Assembly: GCF_012935715.1 (NCBI RefSeq) | Contig: NZ_CP052860.1 | Location: 2,790,001-2,854,000, forward strand | Origin: Pseudomonas sp. ADAK13 | GTDB lineage: Bacteria > Pseudomonadota > Gammaproteobacteria > Pseudomonadales > Pseudomonadaceae | Length of the DNA stretch: 64,000 nucleotides | Direction of reading: 5' to 3' | Shown here: one piece after another, positions 44,459 through 52,836 of the stretch | Layout: each line of letters opens with the position of its first letter | Position numbering within the stretch: position 1 is the first letter of the stretch | The notes under the pieces: model-generated | What the model saw: only the letters and a program-made list of their open reading frames with translations | Databases searched by the model: none | What the model was told of the DNA's origin: nothing | Translations under genes and position numbers: made by a program

Positions 44459-45790
44459 ATGAACCGCAATCTGCTTTTCAAACTGGGCGCCATCGCGCTG
44501 CTGATCGTGCTGTTGTTGATTCCGTTGCTGATGATCCACGGCGTGATTACCGACCGTCAGCAGTTGCGCGACGACGTCTTGCAGGATATCGCCCGCAGTT
44601 CCAGCTACAGCCAGCGCCTCAGTGGCCCGGTGCTGGTGGTGCCGTATCGCAAGACCGTCCGGGAGTGGAAGCTCAATGAAAAGCTCAACGAACGCTACGA
44701 AGAAACCCGTGAAGTGCGCGGTCGTCTGTATTTCCTGCCGGAGCAATTTGCCCTCGACGGCCAGGTGCAAACCGAAGTGCGCGCCCGGGGCATTTACCAG
44801 GCGCGGCTGTTCCATGCTGACAACCGTATCAGCGGGCGGTTTGTGTTGCCGGAGCAGTTGGGTATCAAGGAAAACTTTGGCGATTACCAGTTTGACCCGG
44901 CGTATCTGGCGGTGGGTATCAGCGACATTCGTGGCATCGAAAACGCGCTGAAGCTGGAGCTGGGCAGCCAGCAACTGGGGTTTTCGCCGGGCACTCAAGT
45001 GGCGTGGCTGGGGGAGGGTGTTCACGTGATGCTGCCCGAGCAGGACAGCAAGAAGCCGTCACCTTTTGATTTCGCCTTCAACCTGCGCCTGCAAGGTACC
45101 GAGCAACTGCAAGTGGTGCCGGTGGGCAAGACCAGCCAGGTCAAGCTGGCGTCGAACTGGCCGCACCCGAGCTTTATCGGCAACTTCCTGCCGACCCAGC
45201 GCGAGGTCACCGCCCAGGGCTTTACGGCCAACTGGCAGACCACGTTCTTCTCCACCAACCTGGAAGAAACCATGGGCGGTTGCACCTGGGACCAGGTGTG
45301 TGATGACTTCAACAGCCGCAGCTTCGGCGTGAGTTTTATCGACCCGGTGGACCAGTACCTCAAGAGTGACCGGGCGATCAAATATGCGCTGCTGTTTATC
45401 GCCCTGACGTTTGCCGGCTTTTTCCTGTTCGAGGTGCTCAAGAGCCTGGCGGTGCACCCGATCCAGTACGCGTTGGTGGGGGTTGCCCTGGCGTTTTTCT
45501 ACCTGCTGCTGTTGTCGTTGTCGGAGCACATCGGGTTTGGCCCGGCGTACCTGATATCGGCGGCTGCCTGTGTGCTGTTGATTGGGTTTTACGTCTGCCA
45601 TGTGCTGCGCAGCGTCGCCCATGGCCTGGGGTTTTCGGTGGGGTTGGCGGCGTTGTATGGCTTGTTGTACGGGTTGTTGAGTGCGGAAGATTACGCGTTG
45701 TTGATGGGCTCGTTGCTGCTGTTCGGGTTACTGGGCACGGTGATGGTGCTGACCCGCAAGCTGGATTGGTATGGGGTGGGCAAGCGATGA
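44459..45790 (+). CDS. creD: Inner membrane protein CreD
   Basis: This 443-aa protein has an N-terminal membrane helix (LLFKLGAIALLIVLLLIPLL) and a large periplasmic domain (residues 35-300). A C-terminal cluster of about five helices spans residues 305 to 435. It corresponds to the CreD family, the main target of CreBC and linked with envelope integrity and beta-lactam tolerance. It is separated from creC by 52 bases with its own structured leader. Confidence 0.93.
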   Translation: MNRNLLFKLGAIALLIVLLLIPLLMIHGVITDRQQLRDDVLQDIARSSSYSQRLSGPVLVVPYRKTVREWKLNEKLNERYEETREVRGRLYFLPEQFALDGQVQTEVRARGIYQARLFHADNRISGRFVLPEQLGIKENFGDYQFDPAYLAVGISDIRGIENALKLELGSQQLGFSPGTQVAWLGEGVHVMLPEQDSKKPSPFDFAFNLRLQGTEQLQVVPVGKTSQVKLASNWPHPSFIGNFLPTQREVTAQGFTANWQTTFFSTNLEETMGGCTWDQVCDDFNSRSFGVSFIDPVDQYLKSDRAIKYALLFIALTFAGFFLFEVLKSLAVHPIQYALVGVALAFFYLLLLSLSEHIGFGPAYLISAAACVLLIGFYVCHVLRSVAHGLGFSVGLAALYGLLYGLLSAEDYALLMGSLLLFGLLGTVMVLTRKLDWYGVGKR

Positions 45791-45881
45791 GTCGGTCGTT
45801 GGGGTTGCGGGAGGATCAGCAAGAGGGCGCGCAATTGGTGGCGAGGATCAACGCGCTATTCCCTGTTGCCCGAGAGCTGTT

Positions 45882-45994
45882 TGTGGCGAGGGAGCTTGCT
45901 GTGGCGAGGGAGCTTGCTCCCGCTGGAGTGCGAAGCGCTCCCAGGATTTTTGGGGCCGCTGCGCAGCCCGGCGGGAGCAAGCTCCCTCGCCACA
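45882..45994. repeat. Second copy of the long palindromic REP-type element
   Basis: Arms TGTGGCGAGGGAGCTTGCTC (45900-45923) and the complement at 45971-45994 match the element at 4.55 kb. The centre (GGAGTGCGAAGCGCTCC ... GGGGCCGCTGCGCAGCCC) is that element's centre inverted. An extra partial arm precedes it at 45882-45899, as in the first copy. It ends 19 bases before the GST stop. Confidence 0.88.
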
Positions 45995-46013
45995 GAAGAG
46001 CCCTTGCAGTCGG

Positions 46014-46643
46014 TTAGGCCGGCGGCTGGGTCTGCAACATCGACGGCCGCTGACTCACCTCGGCATACCACGCCGCCAGCTTCGGATGGCTGGACCGCCA
46101 CTGCATGTCCGGGTGGCGGAAATCCAGGTACGCCAGTGCACAGGCCACGCTGATCGCCGCCACATCAAACGGCCCGGTCAGTTCGGTGATGGCGTCCTGT
46201 TCCAGCATGTCGAGGGTGCGGCGGATCTTGTCGCGCTGGCCTTCCAGCCACAAGTCCCAGTGTTTTTCCACCGGGCGCATGGCGGTTTCGTAACGCACCA
46301 GCACGGCGGCATCCATGATCCCGTCGGCGGTCGAGGCCAGGGTCAGGCGTCGCCAGCGGGCCGGGCCGTCTCGGGGGATCAGCGGGGTGCCGGTGTGTTG
46401 GTGGTCGAGGTAATCGAGGATCACCCGGCTGTCATGCAGCGCGTTGCCGTCGGCCAGGCGCAGCGCGGGGATCTTGCCCACCGCGTTGTCCAGGATCACA
46501 TCGGCGTCGGGCGCGATCGGTGTCGGCATGCAGGCGTGCAAGGTCACGCGGTCCAGTTGGCCGGTCTCGTGCAACAGCACCCGTACCTTGCGCACAAACG
46601 GCGAGGCGGGGTTGTGGAACAACGTCATGCTGGGGATGGACAT
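46014..46643 (-). CDS. Glutathione S-transferase family protein
   Basis: This 209-aa protein (211 aa from the ATG at 46649) starts best at 46643 (MSIPSMTLFHNPASPFVRKV), six bases after GAGGA. The N-terminal thioredoxin-like domain has the SPFVRKVRVLL active-site segment, and the C-terminal helical domain contains GPFDVAAISVACALAYLDFRHPD, typical of YibF-like bacterial GSTs. Substrates are unknown. A GST lies near fiuA/creD in PAO1 as well, by my recollection. Confidence 0.87.
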   Translation of the reverse strand: MSIPSMTLFHNPASPFVRKVRVLLHETGQLDRVTLHACMPTPIAPDADVILDNAVGKIPALRLADGNALHDSRVILDYLDHQHTGTPLIPRDGPARWRRLTLASTADGIMDAAVLVRYETAMRPVEKHWDLWLEGQRDKIRRTLDMLEQDAITELTGPFDVAAISVACALAYLDFRHPDMQWRSSHPKLAAWYAEVSQRPSMLQTQPPA

Positions 46644-46678
46644 GGGCATTCCTCGGAAAAGGGCAGCGCTAATCTATC

Positions 46679-46855
46679 TCAACGCTTGAGCAACGCCCAG
46701 CTGCCAATTACCGCCGGAATACCCAGCCCGACCCAGCTCAACGAATCCCACAACCCGTCCCCCAGCAACGCCGCAAACAACCCGGCCGCGCTCAGCAGCC
46801 CGATGGCCAGCGGAATGCCAAACACCTTCCAGAAACTCGACTGCCGCGGCTTCAT
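46679..46855 (-). CDS. Small two-helix membrane protein downstream of the PepSY gene
   Basis: This 58-aa protein begins MKPRQSSFWKVFGIPLAIG and has two hydrophobic segments (FGIPLAIGLLSAAGLFAALLG; LSWVGLGIPAVIGSWALL). Its ATG overlaps the stop of the PepSY gene by 4 bases, so the two are co-translated. I do not recognise a named family. The context suggests a small partner of the ferrisiderophore reductase. Confidence 0.75.
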   Translation of the reverse strand: MKPRQSSFWKVFGIPLAIGLLSAAGLFAALLGDGLWDSLSWVGLGIPAVIGSWALLKR

Positions 46856-47955
46856 GACTTGGCCGCCTTGCGCCGTACCTGCCACAGGTACACGCCGCTG
46901 CCCAGGACGATGATGGTCAGCACGTCCAGCACTGCCCAGAGGATCTTCATCGGCATGCCGCCGTAGTCACCAAAGTGCAGCGGCTGCGACATGCCCATGG
47001 CGTCCATGTACCACGGCCGTTCGGCGATGGCGGTGACGTGCAGGTTGCTCGCGTCGATCAGCACTGGCGTCAGCAGGTGCGACGTCAGGTGGGTGCTGCC
47101 TTTCATGAACACCGCGTAGTGATGCTCGCTGGAAAAGCGCGTGCCGGGGAATGCGATAAAGTCCGGCTCCATGCCGGGCGCGGCCTTGGCGGCGATTGTC
47201 AGCAGGTCGGTGGCGGGCGCGCGCAAGGTCAGTGGCGGGGCGTTCTTGTAGGGTTCGATCATCGCGCTGAGGCTGTCGGTGCGCCAGGCCGCGATGATCA
47301 GGTCGGCGCAGGCGCTGATCACGCCGGTCACGCCCACCACCAACGCCCAGGTCAGGGTGACCACGCCGATCAGGTTGTGCAGGTCGAGCCAGCGCAGGCG
47401 CGTGGATTTGTCCTGGCGCACGGTGGCGAACTTCAGCCGGCGCATGAAGGGCAGGTACAGCACCGTGCCGGAAATGATCGCCAACACAAACAGGATGCCC
47501 ATGAACGCCAGCAGCAACTTGCCCGGCAGCCCGGCAAACATATCGACGTGCAGGCGCAGCAGGAACATCGTCAGCCCGCCGTTGGCCGAAGGGGTTTCCA
47601 CGGCCTCACCGGTGCGGGCGTCGAGCATGAAGGTATGGGAAGAGTTGGGTTCGGTGCCGGCAGTGGCGGCCATGATCGCGATCACGCCGTTCTTGTCGTC
47701 TTCATCCCAGGCCAGGTACTGCATGGCTTCGCCGGGGCGATGGGCCTGGGCTTTGGCCACCAGTTGTTCGAGGTTCAGCTGCGGGGTGTGGGCGGGCATT
47801 TGCGCCAGCTCGGGCTCGTTGCCCAGCAGGTGATCGATCTCGTGGTGGAAGATCAACGGCAGCCCGGTGAGGGCGAGCAGCAGCAGGAACACCGTGCAGA
47901 CGAGGCTGGTCCAGGTGTGGATGAAGGACCAGCGGCGGATGGTTTTGCTTTTCAT
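46852..47955 (-). CDS. PepSY-associated membrane protein, probable ferrisiderophore reductase
   Basis: This 367-aa protein has four main membrane helices and periplasmic PepSY-like domains. The N-terminal RWSFIHTWTSLVCTVFLLLLALTG and the histidines in IFHHEIDHLLG are typical of the PiuB/FoxB type. Members of this family help release iron from siderophores at the inner membrane. It lies 62 bases after the TonB receptor gene on the same strand and probably shares the iron-responsive transcript. Confidence 0.88.
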   Translation of the reverse strand: MKSKTIRRWSFIHTWTSLVCTVFLLLLALTGLPLIFHHEIDHLLGNEPELAQMPAHTPQLNLEQLVAKAQAHRPGEAMQYLAWDEDDKNGVIAIMAATAGTEPNSSHTFMLDARTGEAVETPSANGGLTMFLLRLHVDMFAGLPGKLLLAFMGILFVLAIISGTVLYLPFMRRLKFATVRQDKSTRLRWLDLHNLIGVVTLTWALVVGVTGVISACADLIIAAWRTDSLSAMIEPYKNAPPLTLRAPATDLLTIAAKAAPGMEPDFIAFPGTRFSSEHHYAVFMKGSTHLTSHLLTPVLIDASNLHVTAIAERPWYMDAMGMSQPLHFGDYGGMPMKILWAVLDVLTIIVLGSGVYLWQVRRKAAKS

Positions 47956-48017
47956 TTTCTAGCCTTCAGACACACCGAAGCCGCCCATAAGGGCGGCCTG
48001 GTTGTTAACTCAGTCGA

Positions 48018-50447
48018 TTACCACTGGTAGGTGGCACTGGCGACCACGCTGCGTTGGTCGCCGTAGTAGCAGTAGGAGGCATCACAGGTGGAAATGTAGT
48101 CCTTGTCGAACAGATTGGTGGCGTTGAGCTTCACCGATGCGCCTTTGAGGCTGTTGTTCAGACGGCCGAGGTCGTAATGCACGGAGGCATCGAACACGGT
48201 GTAGGCGTCAGCCTTGCCCAGCCAGGTGTTGCCCTGGTCGCCATAGGTGTTGCCGGTGTAGCGGGCGCCCGCGCCGACTCCGAAGCCGTCGAGCACGCCA
48301 GAGTGCCAGGTGTAATCGGTCCACAGGGAGGCTTGCTGGTTGGGCATCAGTTGCAGGCGGTTGCCTTTGTATTGGCCTTTTTGTACCTCGGACTTGGCCA
48401 GGGTGTAAGCGGCGATGACCTTGAGGTTCTCGGTCACGTCAGACACCGCTTCCAGCTCCAGGCCCTTGACCTTCACTTCGCCGGTCTGGTTGGTGATTGA
48501 CTGGCCACCGGCCCCGAAGCTGGTAACCAGCACGTTCTTTTGGGTCAGGTCATACACCGCAGCACTCAGCAGAGTATTTGAGCCAGGCGGCTGATACTTG
48601 ACCCCGAGTTCCCATTGCTTGCCTTCAGTGGGTTTGTACGACTCGGTCGGCGAAACGCTGGCGTTGCTCGCTGGCTGGAAGGATTCGGCGTAGGAGAGGT
48701 ACGGCACGAACCCGGAATCGAACACATAGCTCAGCGCCGCGTTGCCACTGAAGTTCTTGCTGCGGTCGGTATTGGTCGCGTCGTTCTTGTTGAAGTATGT
48801 GGTGCCTTGGTGCACCCAGTCTTCACGACCGCCCAGGGTCAGGCGCCACTTGTCCAGGGCCATCTGGTCCTGGGCATAAAGGCCGGTCTGGATGGTTTTC
48901 TGGTTGTAGTCGTAATACGCCGTGGAGCGCGCCGGGCGCACCACCGGCTTGGTGTTGACCGGGTTGTAGAGATTGACCGTCCCGCCGTCACCGAAGATCG
49001 ACAGATACGAGGTGTCGGTGCGCTGATGATCCAGGCCCAGCAGCAAGGTGTGGGTGATGTCGCCCGTGGCGAAGTCAGCCTGGAAATTGTTGTCGACGGC
49101 GAACTGGCCGATGTTTTCGTCCACGTTGGTCGACGAGCGGCTGGTGTTGCCTTCGGCATCAATGGTCGAGTATCCGTAGGAACCGACGGTCAGTTGCTGG
49201 AAGGACAATTCCGATTTGGTGTAGCGCAGGTTCTGCTTGAACTGCCAGGTATCGTTGAAGCGATGTTCAAAGGCATAGCCCAGTGCGTAGTAGGTGCGGT
49301 CGTAGTACTCGTAGTCCGGATCGCCGAGGTTTTTGTGATGAGATATGTCGCCCAGTGGCGAGTGGATCTTGGTGCCTACAATCGGCAGGAACTGACTGGT
49401 GGCGCCGGTATCGTCACGAGTGAACTGCGACAGGAAAGTCAGCTTGGTGTCGGTGTCGATATTCCACGTCAGGCTGGGCGCGATGTTGTAGCGCTTGTTG
49501 TCGATGTGATCGACCTGAGTGCCGGCATCGCGCACCACGCCGCTGAGTCCGTAGAGAAACTGGCCTTCATCATCGATCTTGCCGGTGCTGGCGAAGTTGA
49601 TCTGGCGATAGTTGTCGCTGCCGTATTGCACCTGGATGGCATTGCTCGATTCAGCGCTGGGGCGGCGACTGACCATGTCCAGCAGGCCGCCCGGCGGGGT
49701 CTGGCCATAGACCGACGAAGCCGGCCCGCGCAGCAGCGCGAGGCGGTCGAGGTTCCAGGTTTCGGCTTTCGGGTTGGCATACACGCCGCGAGGCAGCGGC
49801 AGGCCGTCGAGAAACTGGGTGGGTTCGAAACCGCGAACACGCATCCAGTCGTAGCGGGTGTCGCTGCCATAGCTGGCGGACACGATGCCGGGCATGTACT
49901 TCACGGCGTCATCCAGGTTCTGGACGTTGCGGTCCTGCATTTGCTCGCGGGTGGCGACAGAAATCGAGCGCGGCGCTTCGACCAGCGCGGTATCGGTCTT
50001 GGTGCCAGCGGCGGTGCGAGTCGCCAGGTAACCCTCCACCGGCCCCCATGCACTTTCCGCATTGGCCTGCCCGGTAATGCTTGTCTCCGGCAACGCCACA
50101 ACCCCATCCGGAATCGCTACCAGGCTGAACGTGCCCGCGCTGCTTTGCTCCAGCTGCAAACCGGTCCCACGCAACGCTTCACGCAACGCACCCTGCGCAT
50201 CGAACTGGCCCTTCACCGGTGCAGACGTCTTGCCCGACGCCAATCCAGGATTCAGCGTCAGCGCCAAGCCCGCCTGGCTGGCGATCTGGTTCAGGGTAGT
50301 GGCCAGCGGTGCTGCCGGCAGGTTGTAGGCACGCACGCTGGAGGCCTGTTCGGCGGCGATCAGCTGGGTGCTGGCCAGCGGCGCGCTGAGGGCAATGGCC
50401 ACGGCTAACAGGCTGGGGCGCAACAAGGTGTCTAGCGTGCGGGACAT
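48018..50447 (-). CDS. fiuA: TonB-dependent ferrichrome/hydroxamate siderophore receptor
   Basis: This 809-aa outer-membrane receptor has a signal peptide ending about residue 32, then an N-terminal STN signalling domain (RAYNLPAAPLATTLNQIASQAGLALTL). A plug domain (VEAPRSISVATREQMQDRN ... LLRGPASSVYGQTPPGG) and a 22-strand barrel follow, the barrel ending STCDASYCYYGDQRSVV and a final W. The C-terminal cysteine pair and GDQR are typical of FhuA/FiuA/FoxA hydroxamate receptors. The STN domain and flanking sigma/anti-sigma genes indicate cell-surface signalling. FiuA is preferred over FoxA because creBCD and glcB flank it as in PAO1; that synteny is from memory. Confidence 0.85.
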   Translation of the reverse strand: MSRTLDTLLRPSLLAVAIALSAPLASTQLIAAEQASSVRAYNLPAAPLATTLNQIASQAGLALTLNPGLASGKTSAPVKGQFDAQGALREALRGTGLQLEQSSAGTFSLVAIPDGVVALPETSITGQANAESAWGPVEGYLATRTAAGTKTDTALVEAPRSISVATREQMQDRNVQNLDDAVKYMPGIVSASYGSDTRYDWMRVRGFEPTQFLDGLPLPRGVYANPKAETWNLDRLALLRGPASSVYGQTPPGGLLDMVSRRPSAESSNAIQVQYGSDNYRQINFASTGKIDDEGQFLYGLSGVVRDAGTQVDHIDNKRYNIAPSLTWNIDTDTKLTFLSQFTRDDTGATSQFLPIVGTKIHSPLGDISHHKNLGDPDYEYYDRTYYALGYAFEHRFNDTWQFKQNLRYTKSELSFQQLTVGSYGYSTIDAEGNTSRSSTNVDENIGQFAVDNNFQADFATGDITHTLLLGLDHQRTDTSYLSIFGDGGTVNLYNPVNTKPVVRPARSTAYYDYNQKTIQTGLYAQDQMALDKWRLTLGGREDWVHQGTTYFNKNDATNTDRSKNFSGNAALSYVFDSGFVPYLSYAESFQPASNASVSPTESYKPTEGKQWELGVKYQPPGSNTLLSAAVYDLTQKNVLVTSFGAGGQSITNQTGEVKVKGLELEAVSDVTENLKVIAAYTLAKSEVQKGQYKGNRLQLMPNQQASLWTDYTWHSGVLDGFGVGAGARYTGNTYGDQGNTWLGKADAYTVFDASVHYDLGRLNNSLKGASVKLNATNLFDKDYISTCDASYCYYGDQRSVVASATYQW

Positions 50448-50533
50448 ACGGCGGCTCCTGAATGGAAATATTTCTCAATTGCCTATGTGCCGAACGAGAT
50501 GCAAAAAGTGATAGGGCTGAATGAAAATAATTT

Positions 50534-51511
50534 CTATTGGGTTGCAGGCTTGCCGGTAACCGTCACCCACCACGGCGTGTGCTGCTCGATTTGCACCGGC
50601 AAGGTCGGCAGCAACGCGTTCAGCGCCAGGTTGGTGTCGTGCAGCGGGAAGCTGCCGGTGATCCGCAGGTCGGCCACCTGTTTATCCACACCCAGGTAGC
50701 CGGTGCGGTAGCGGCTCAGCTCAGCAACCACGTCGCCGAGGCGCGCGTTGTCCACCACCAGCATGCCGCGTGTCCAGGCGTCGGTGCCGGGGCTGACGGC
50801 GAGCATCGGGCCGAGGCCGTCGCGGCGCATCAGCACTTGCTGGCCTTCCTTGAAGATCTGCTCCTGGTGCAGCGCCTCGGGCTGCGCGCCGACGGCAGAC
50901 TGCAACACGCTGAGGCGCGTGCCGTCTTCTTCGCGCTTGACGATAAACCGCGTGCCCAGGGCGCGCAGGCTGCCTTCGCGGGTTTCGACAAAAAACGGGC
51001 GGGCGTCGTTGTGGCCGGTTTCGACGAGGATCTCGCCTTCCTGCAACACGATCACCCGGCGTCTCTCGTCGAAGCGCACGTCGATGGCGCTGTGGGTGTT
51101 GAGGTTGATCACGGTGCCGTCGGCCAGCTTCAGGGTGCGCTGTTCGCCGGTGGCGGTGCGCTGGTCCGCCAGCCAGTAGTCGAACGGCACGTAGCGCTGG
51201 CCGGCGAACACCACCAGGCCGCATACCAGCACCACACTGGCCAGGCCGCTGCCGAGCTTGCGCACGCGGCGGCGAATACCTTCGCGCGATTGCAGCAGCG
51301 CGGCACGGGCAGGGCCCGAGGCCACGCTGAAACGCTGATCGAGCATGCCCAACTGGCGCCAGGCGCGGGCGTGTTCTTCATCACTGGCCAGCCATTTGGC
51401 GAACTCTTCCTGTTCTACGGCGCTGCCGTCGCCCGAGTCGAGGGACAACTGCCAGGCAATCGCCGCGTCGAGCACCCGTGCCGACACCGGTTTGGAACCG
51501 ACCTGGCTCAC
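50534..51511 (-). CDS. fiuR: FecR-type anti-sigma regulator of the receptor system
   Basis: This 325-aa single-pass membrane regulator starts at GTG 51511 (VSQVGSKPVSARVLDAAIAW), overlapping the sigma gene stop (GTGA). The N-terminal FecR domain is EEFAKWLASDEEHARAWRQL, and a membrane helix (LASVVLVCGLVVFAG) lies near residue 105. The periplasmic domain reads the STN domain of the receptor (LADGTVINLNTHSAIDVRF ... ILVETGHNDARPFFVET). It controls the adjacent ECF factor. Confidence 0.9.
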   Translation of the reverse strand: MSQVGSKPVSARVLDAAIAWQLSLDSGDGSAVEQEEFAKWLASDEEHARAWRQLGMLDQRFSVASGPARAALLQSREGIRRRVRKLGSGLASVVLVCGLVVFAGQRYVPFDYWLADQRTATGEQRTLKLADGTVINLNTHSAIDVRFDERRRVIVLQEGEILVETGHNDARPFFVETREGSLRALGTRFIVKREEDGTRLSVLQSAVGAQPEALHQEQIFKEGQQVLMRRDGLGPMLAVSPGTDAWTRGMLVVDNARLGDVVAELSRYRTGYLGVDKQVADLRITGSFPLHDTNLALNALLPTLPVQIEQHTPWWVTVTGKPATQ

Positions 51512-52026
51512 AGCGGCTCGCCATACAGGGCGATGTAGCACTGGCGAATGCCCTGGGCCAGGTATTGCCGCACACGGGGCACGGAAACCCCCAGGCGCTG
51601 GGCGATTTCGGCGTGGCCCATGCCATCGAGGCGGTTATAGAGGAAGGCCGCGCGGGCTTTGCTCGAGAGTTTGCCCAGCAGGCGGTCGATGGCCTTGAGG
51701 TCTTCGAGGATCAGTTGCTGTTCTTCCGGGGACGGATGTTCGCTTTCCGGGATCAGCATCAGTTCAGTGAGGTAGGCCTGTTCCAGTGCTGCGCGACGGA
51801 AGTAATCGAACAGCAGGCCCTTGGCGATGGCCACCAGAAACGCCCGGGGCTCGCGGGGTTCGCGCAGTTCTTCACGGCCCAGCAGGCGCATGAAGGTGTC
51901 CTGGCTCAGGTCTTCGGCACGGCTGGGGCAGGCCACGTTGCGTCGCAGCCACGCCAACAGCCAGCTGCGATGGTCGCGGTACAACGCGCCAACAAGCTCA
52001 CTGTGGGGACTTTGGATTGACGACAA
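51508..52026 (-). CDS. fiuI: FecI-type ECF sigma factor
   Basis: This 172-aa iron-starvation sigma factor directs transcription of the receptor gene. It has sigma regions 2 (LLAWLRRNVACPSRAEDLSQDTFMRLL) and 4 (LSSKARAAFLYNRLDGMGHAEIAQRLGVSVPRVRQYLAQGI). The start appears to be TTG at 52026 (SSIQSPHSELVGALYRDH); no better ATG is present. The Fur box 28 bases upstream shows iron control. It forms a coupled pair with the FecR gene. Confidence 0.9.
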   Translation of the reverse strand: MSSIQSPHSELVGALYRDHRSWLLAWLRRNVACPSRAEDLSQDTFMRLLGREELREPREPRAFLVAIAKGLLFDYFRRAALEQAYLTELMLIPESEHPSPEEQQLILEDLKAIDRLLGKLSSKARAAFLYNRLDGMGHAEIAQRLGVSVPRVRQYLAQGIRQCYIALYGEPL

Positions 52027-52053
52027 GGCGACACCGATCGGAAAGTTTAAACT

Positions 52054-52073
52054 AACGAGAATTATTCGCGATT
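52054..52073. promoter_or_regulatory. Fur box upstream of the fiuI operon
   Basis: AACGAGAATTATTCGCGATT closely matches the pseudomonad Fur box form AATGAGAATTATTCTCATT. Its position just upstream of the sigma factor start predicts repression in iron-replete cells. Confidence 0.75.
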
Positions 52074-52128
52074 GTGGCAGAGGCGTCGTACGGGTGCAAT
52101 TGGCGTTGGTCGGGTGATGGCACTGTGT

Positions 52129-52836
52129 TTAAAAAGACGGGGCTTGTTTGCGACGTTTCCACTGGCCAAGGCGCTCCTGCAAGGCTTTGGGGCTGTCGAT
52201 CTGCTGCTGCCGGGCCCGGCTGAACAGGATCAGCATCAACTCCGCCGTGGCCAACGCATCCGCGCTCGCATGGTGACGCTCGCCCACCTGCAGCTTGAAA
52301 TGCCCGATCCAGTCATCCAGCCCGGCTTCGCGGATGTTCGCGTCGGGACACAGCAGCGGGGCGATGTCGGCCACGTCCAGGAACGGGTGGTTCAAGCGAT
52401 AACCCAGGCTGTCCTTGAGGGCCCGGCAGAGCATGTGTTGATCAAAGGGCGCATGGAACGCCAGCAACGGGCTGTCGCCGACAAACGCCATAAAGTCCAT
52501 CAACGCTTCAGCCGGATCACTGCCCGCCGCAATGGCGCTGGGCCCCAGGCCGTGGATCAGCACGCTGGGGTTGAGCTTGGTTTCGGCCCGTTGCAGGGTG
52601 CGTTCGAACAGTTGGGAGAAGTCCACCGCGCCGTCTTCGATCACCACCGCGCCAATCGACAACACCTGGTCACGATTGAGGTTCAGGCCGCTGGTTTCCA
52701 GATCCACCACCACCCAGCGCTGGTCTCGCAACGAACCGTCCCCCAGCGCCCGGGGTTTTGGCAGTTGCTCGACCCGCCGCTGTTGCGCTGCGTCCAGGCC
52801 CGGCTTGGCTTTACGCAACCAGCCAAACAAGCTCAC
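52129..52836 (-). CDS. DnaQ-like 3'-5' exonuclease
   Basis: This 235-aa DEDDh exonuclease has motif I in VVVDLETSGLNLNRDQVLSIGAVVI, motif II in LLAFHAPFDQHMLCRAL and motif III in HHASADALATAELML. Its length and sequence match DNA polymerase III epsilon-like proteins that are not the replicative DnaQ. The ATG overlaps the stop of the upstream cNMP/CBS/DUF294 gene by 4 bases, a frequently conserved pair. The joint role is uncertain. Confidence 0.88.
   Translation of the reverse strand: MSLFGWLRKAKPGLDAAQQRRVEQLPKPRALGDGSLRDQRWVVVDLETSGLNLNRDQVLSIGAVVIEDGAVDFSQLFERTLQRAETKLNPSVLIHGLGPSAIAAGSDPAEALMDFMAFVGDSPLLAFHAPFDQHMLCRALKDSLGYRLNHPFLDVADIAPLLCPDANIREAGLDDWIGHFKLQVGERHHASADALATAELMLILFSRARQQQIDSPKALQERLGQWKRRKQAPSF

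Noticed and set aside
45771..46913. 380-codon and 83-codon plus-strand frames after creD
   Set aside because: They are built from the palindromic repeat and the complement of the GST and PepSY genes. The repeated VARELA-type peptide is REP-derived.
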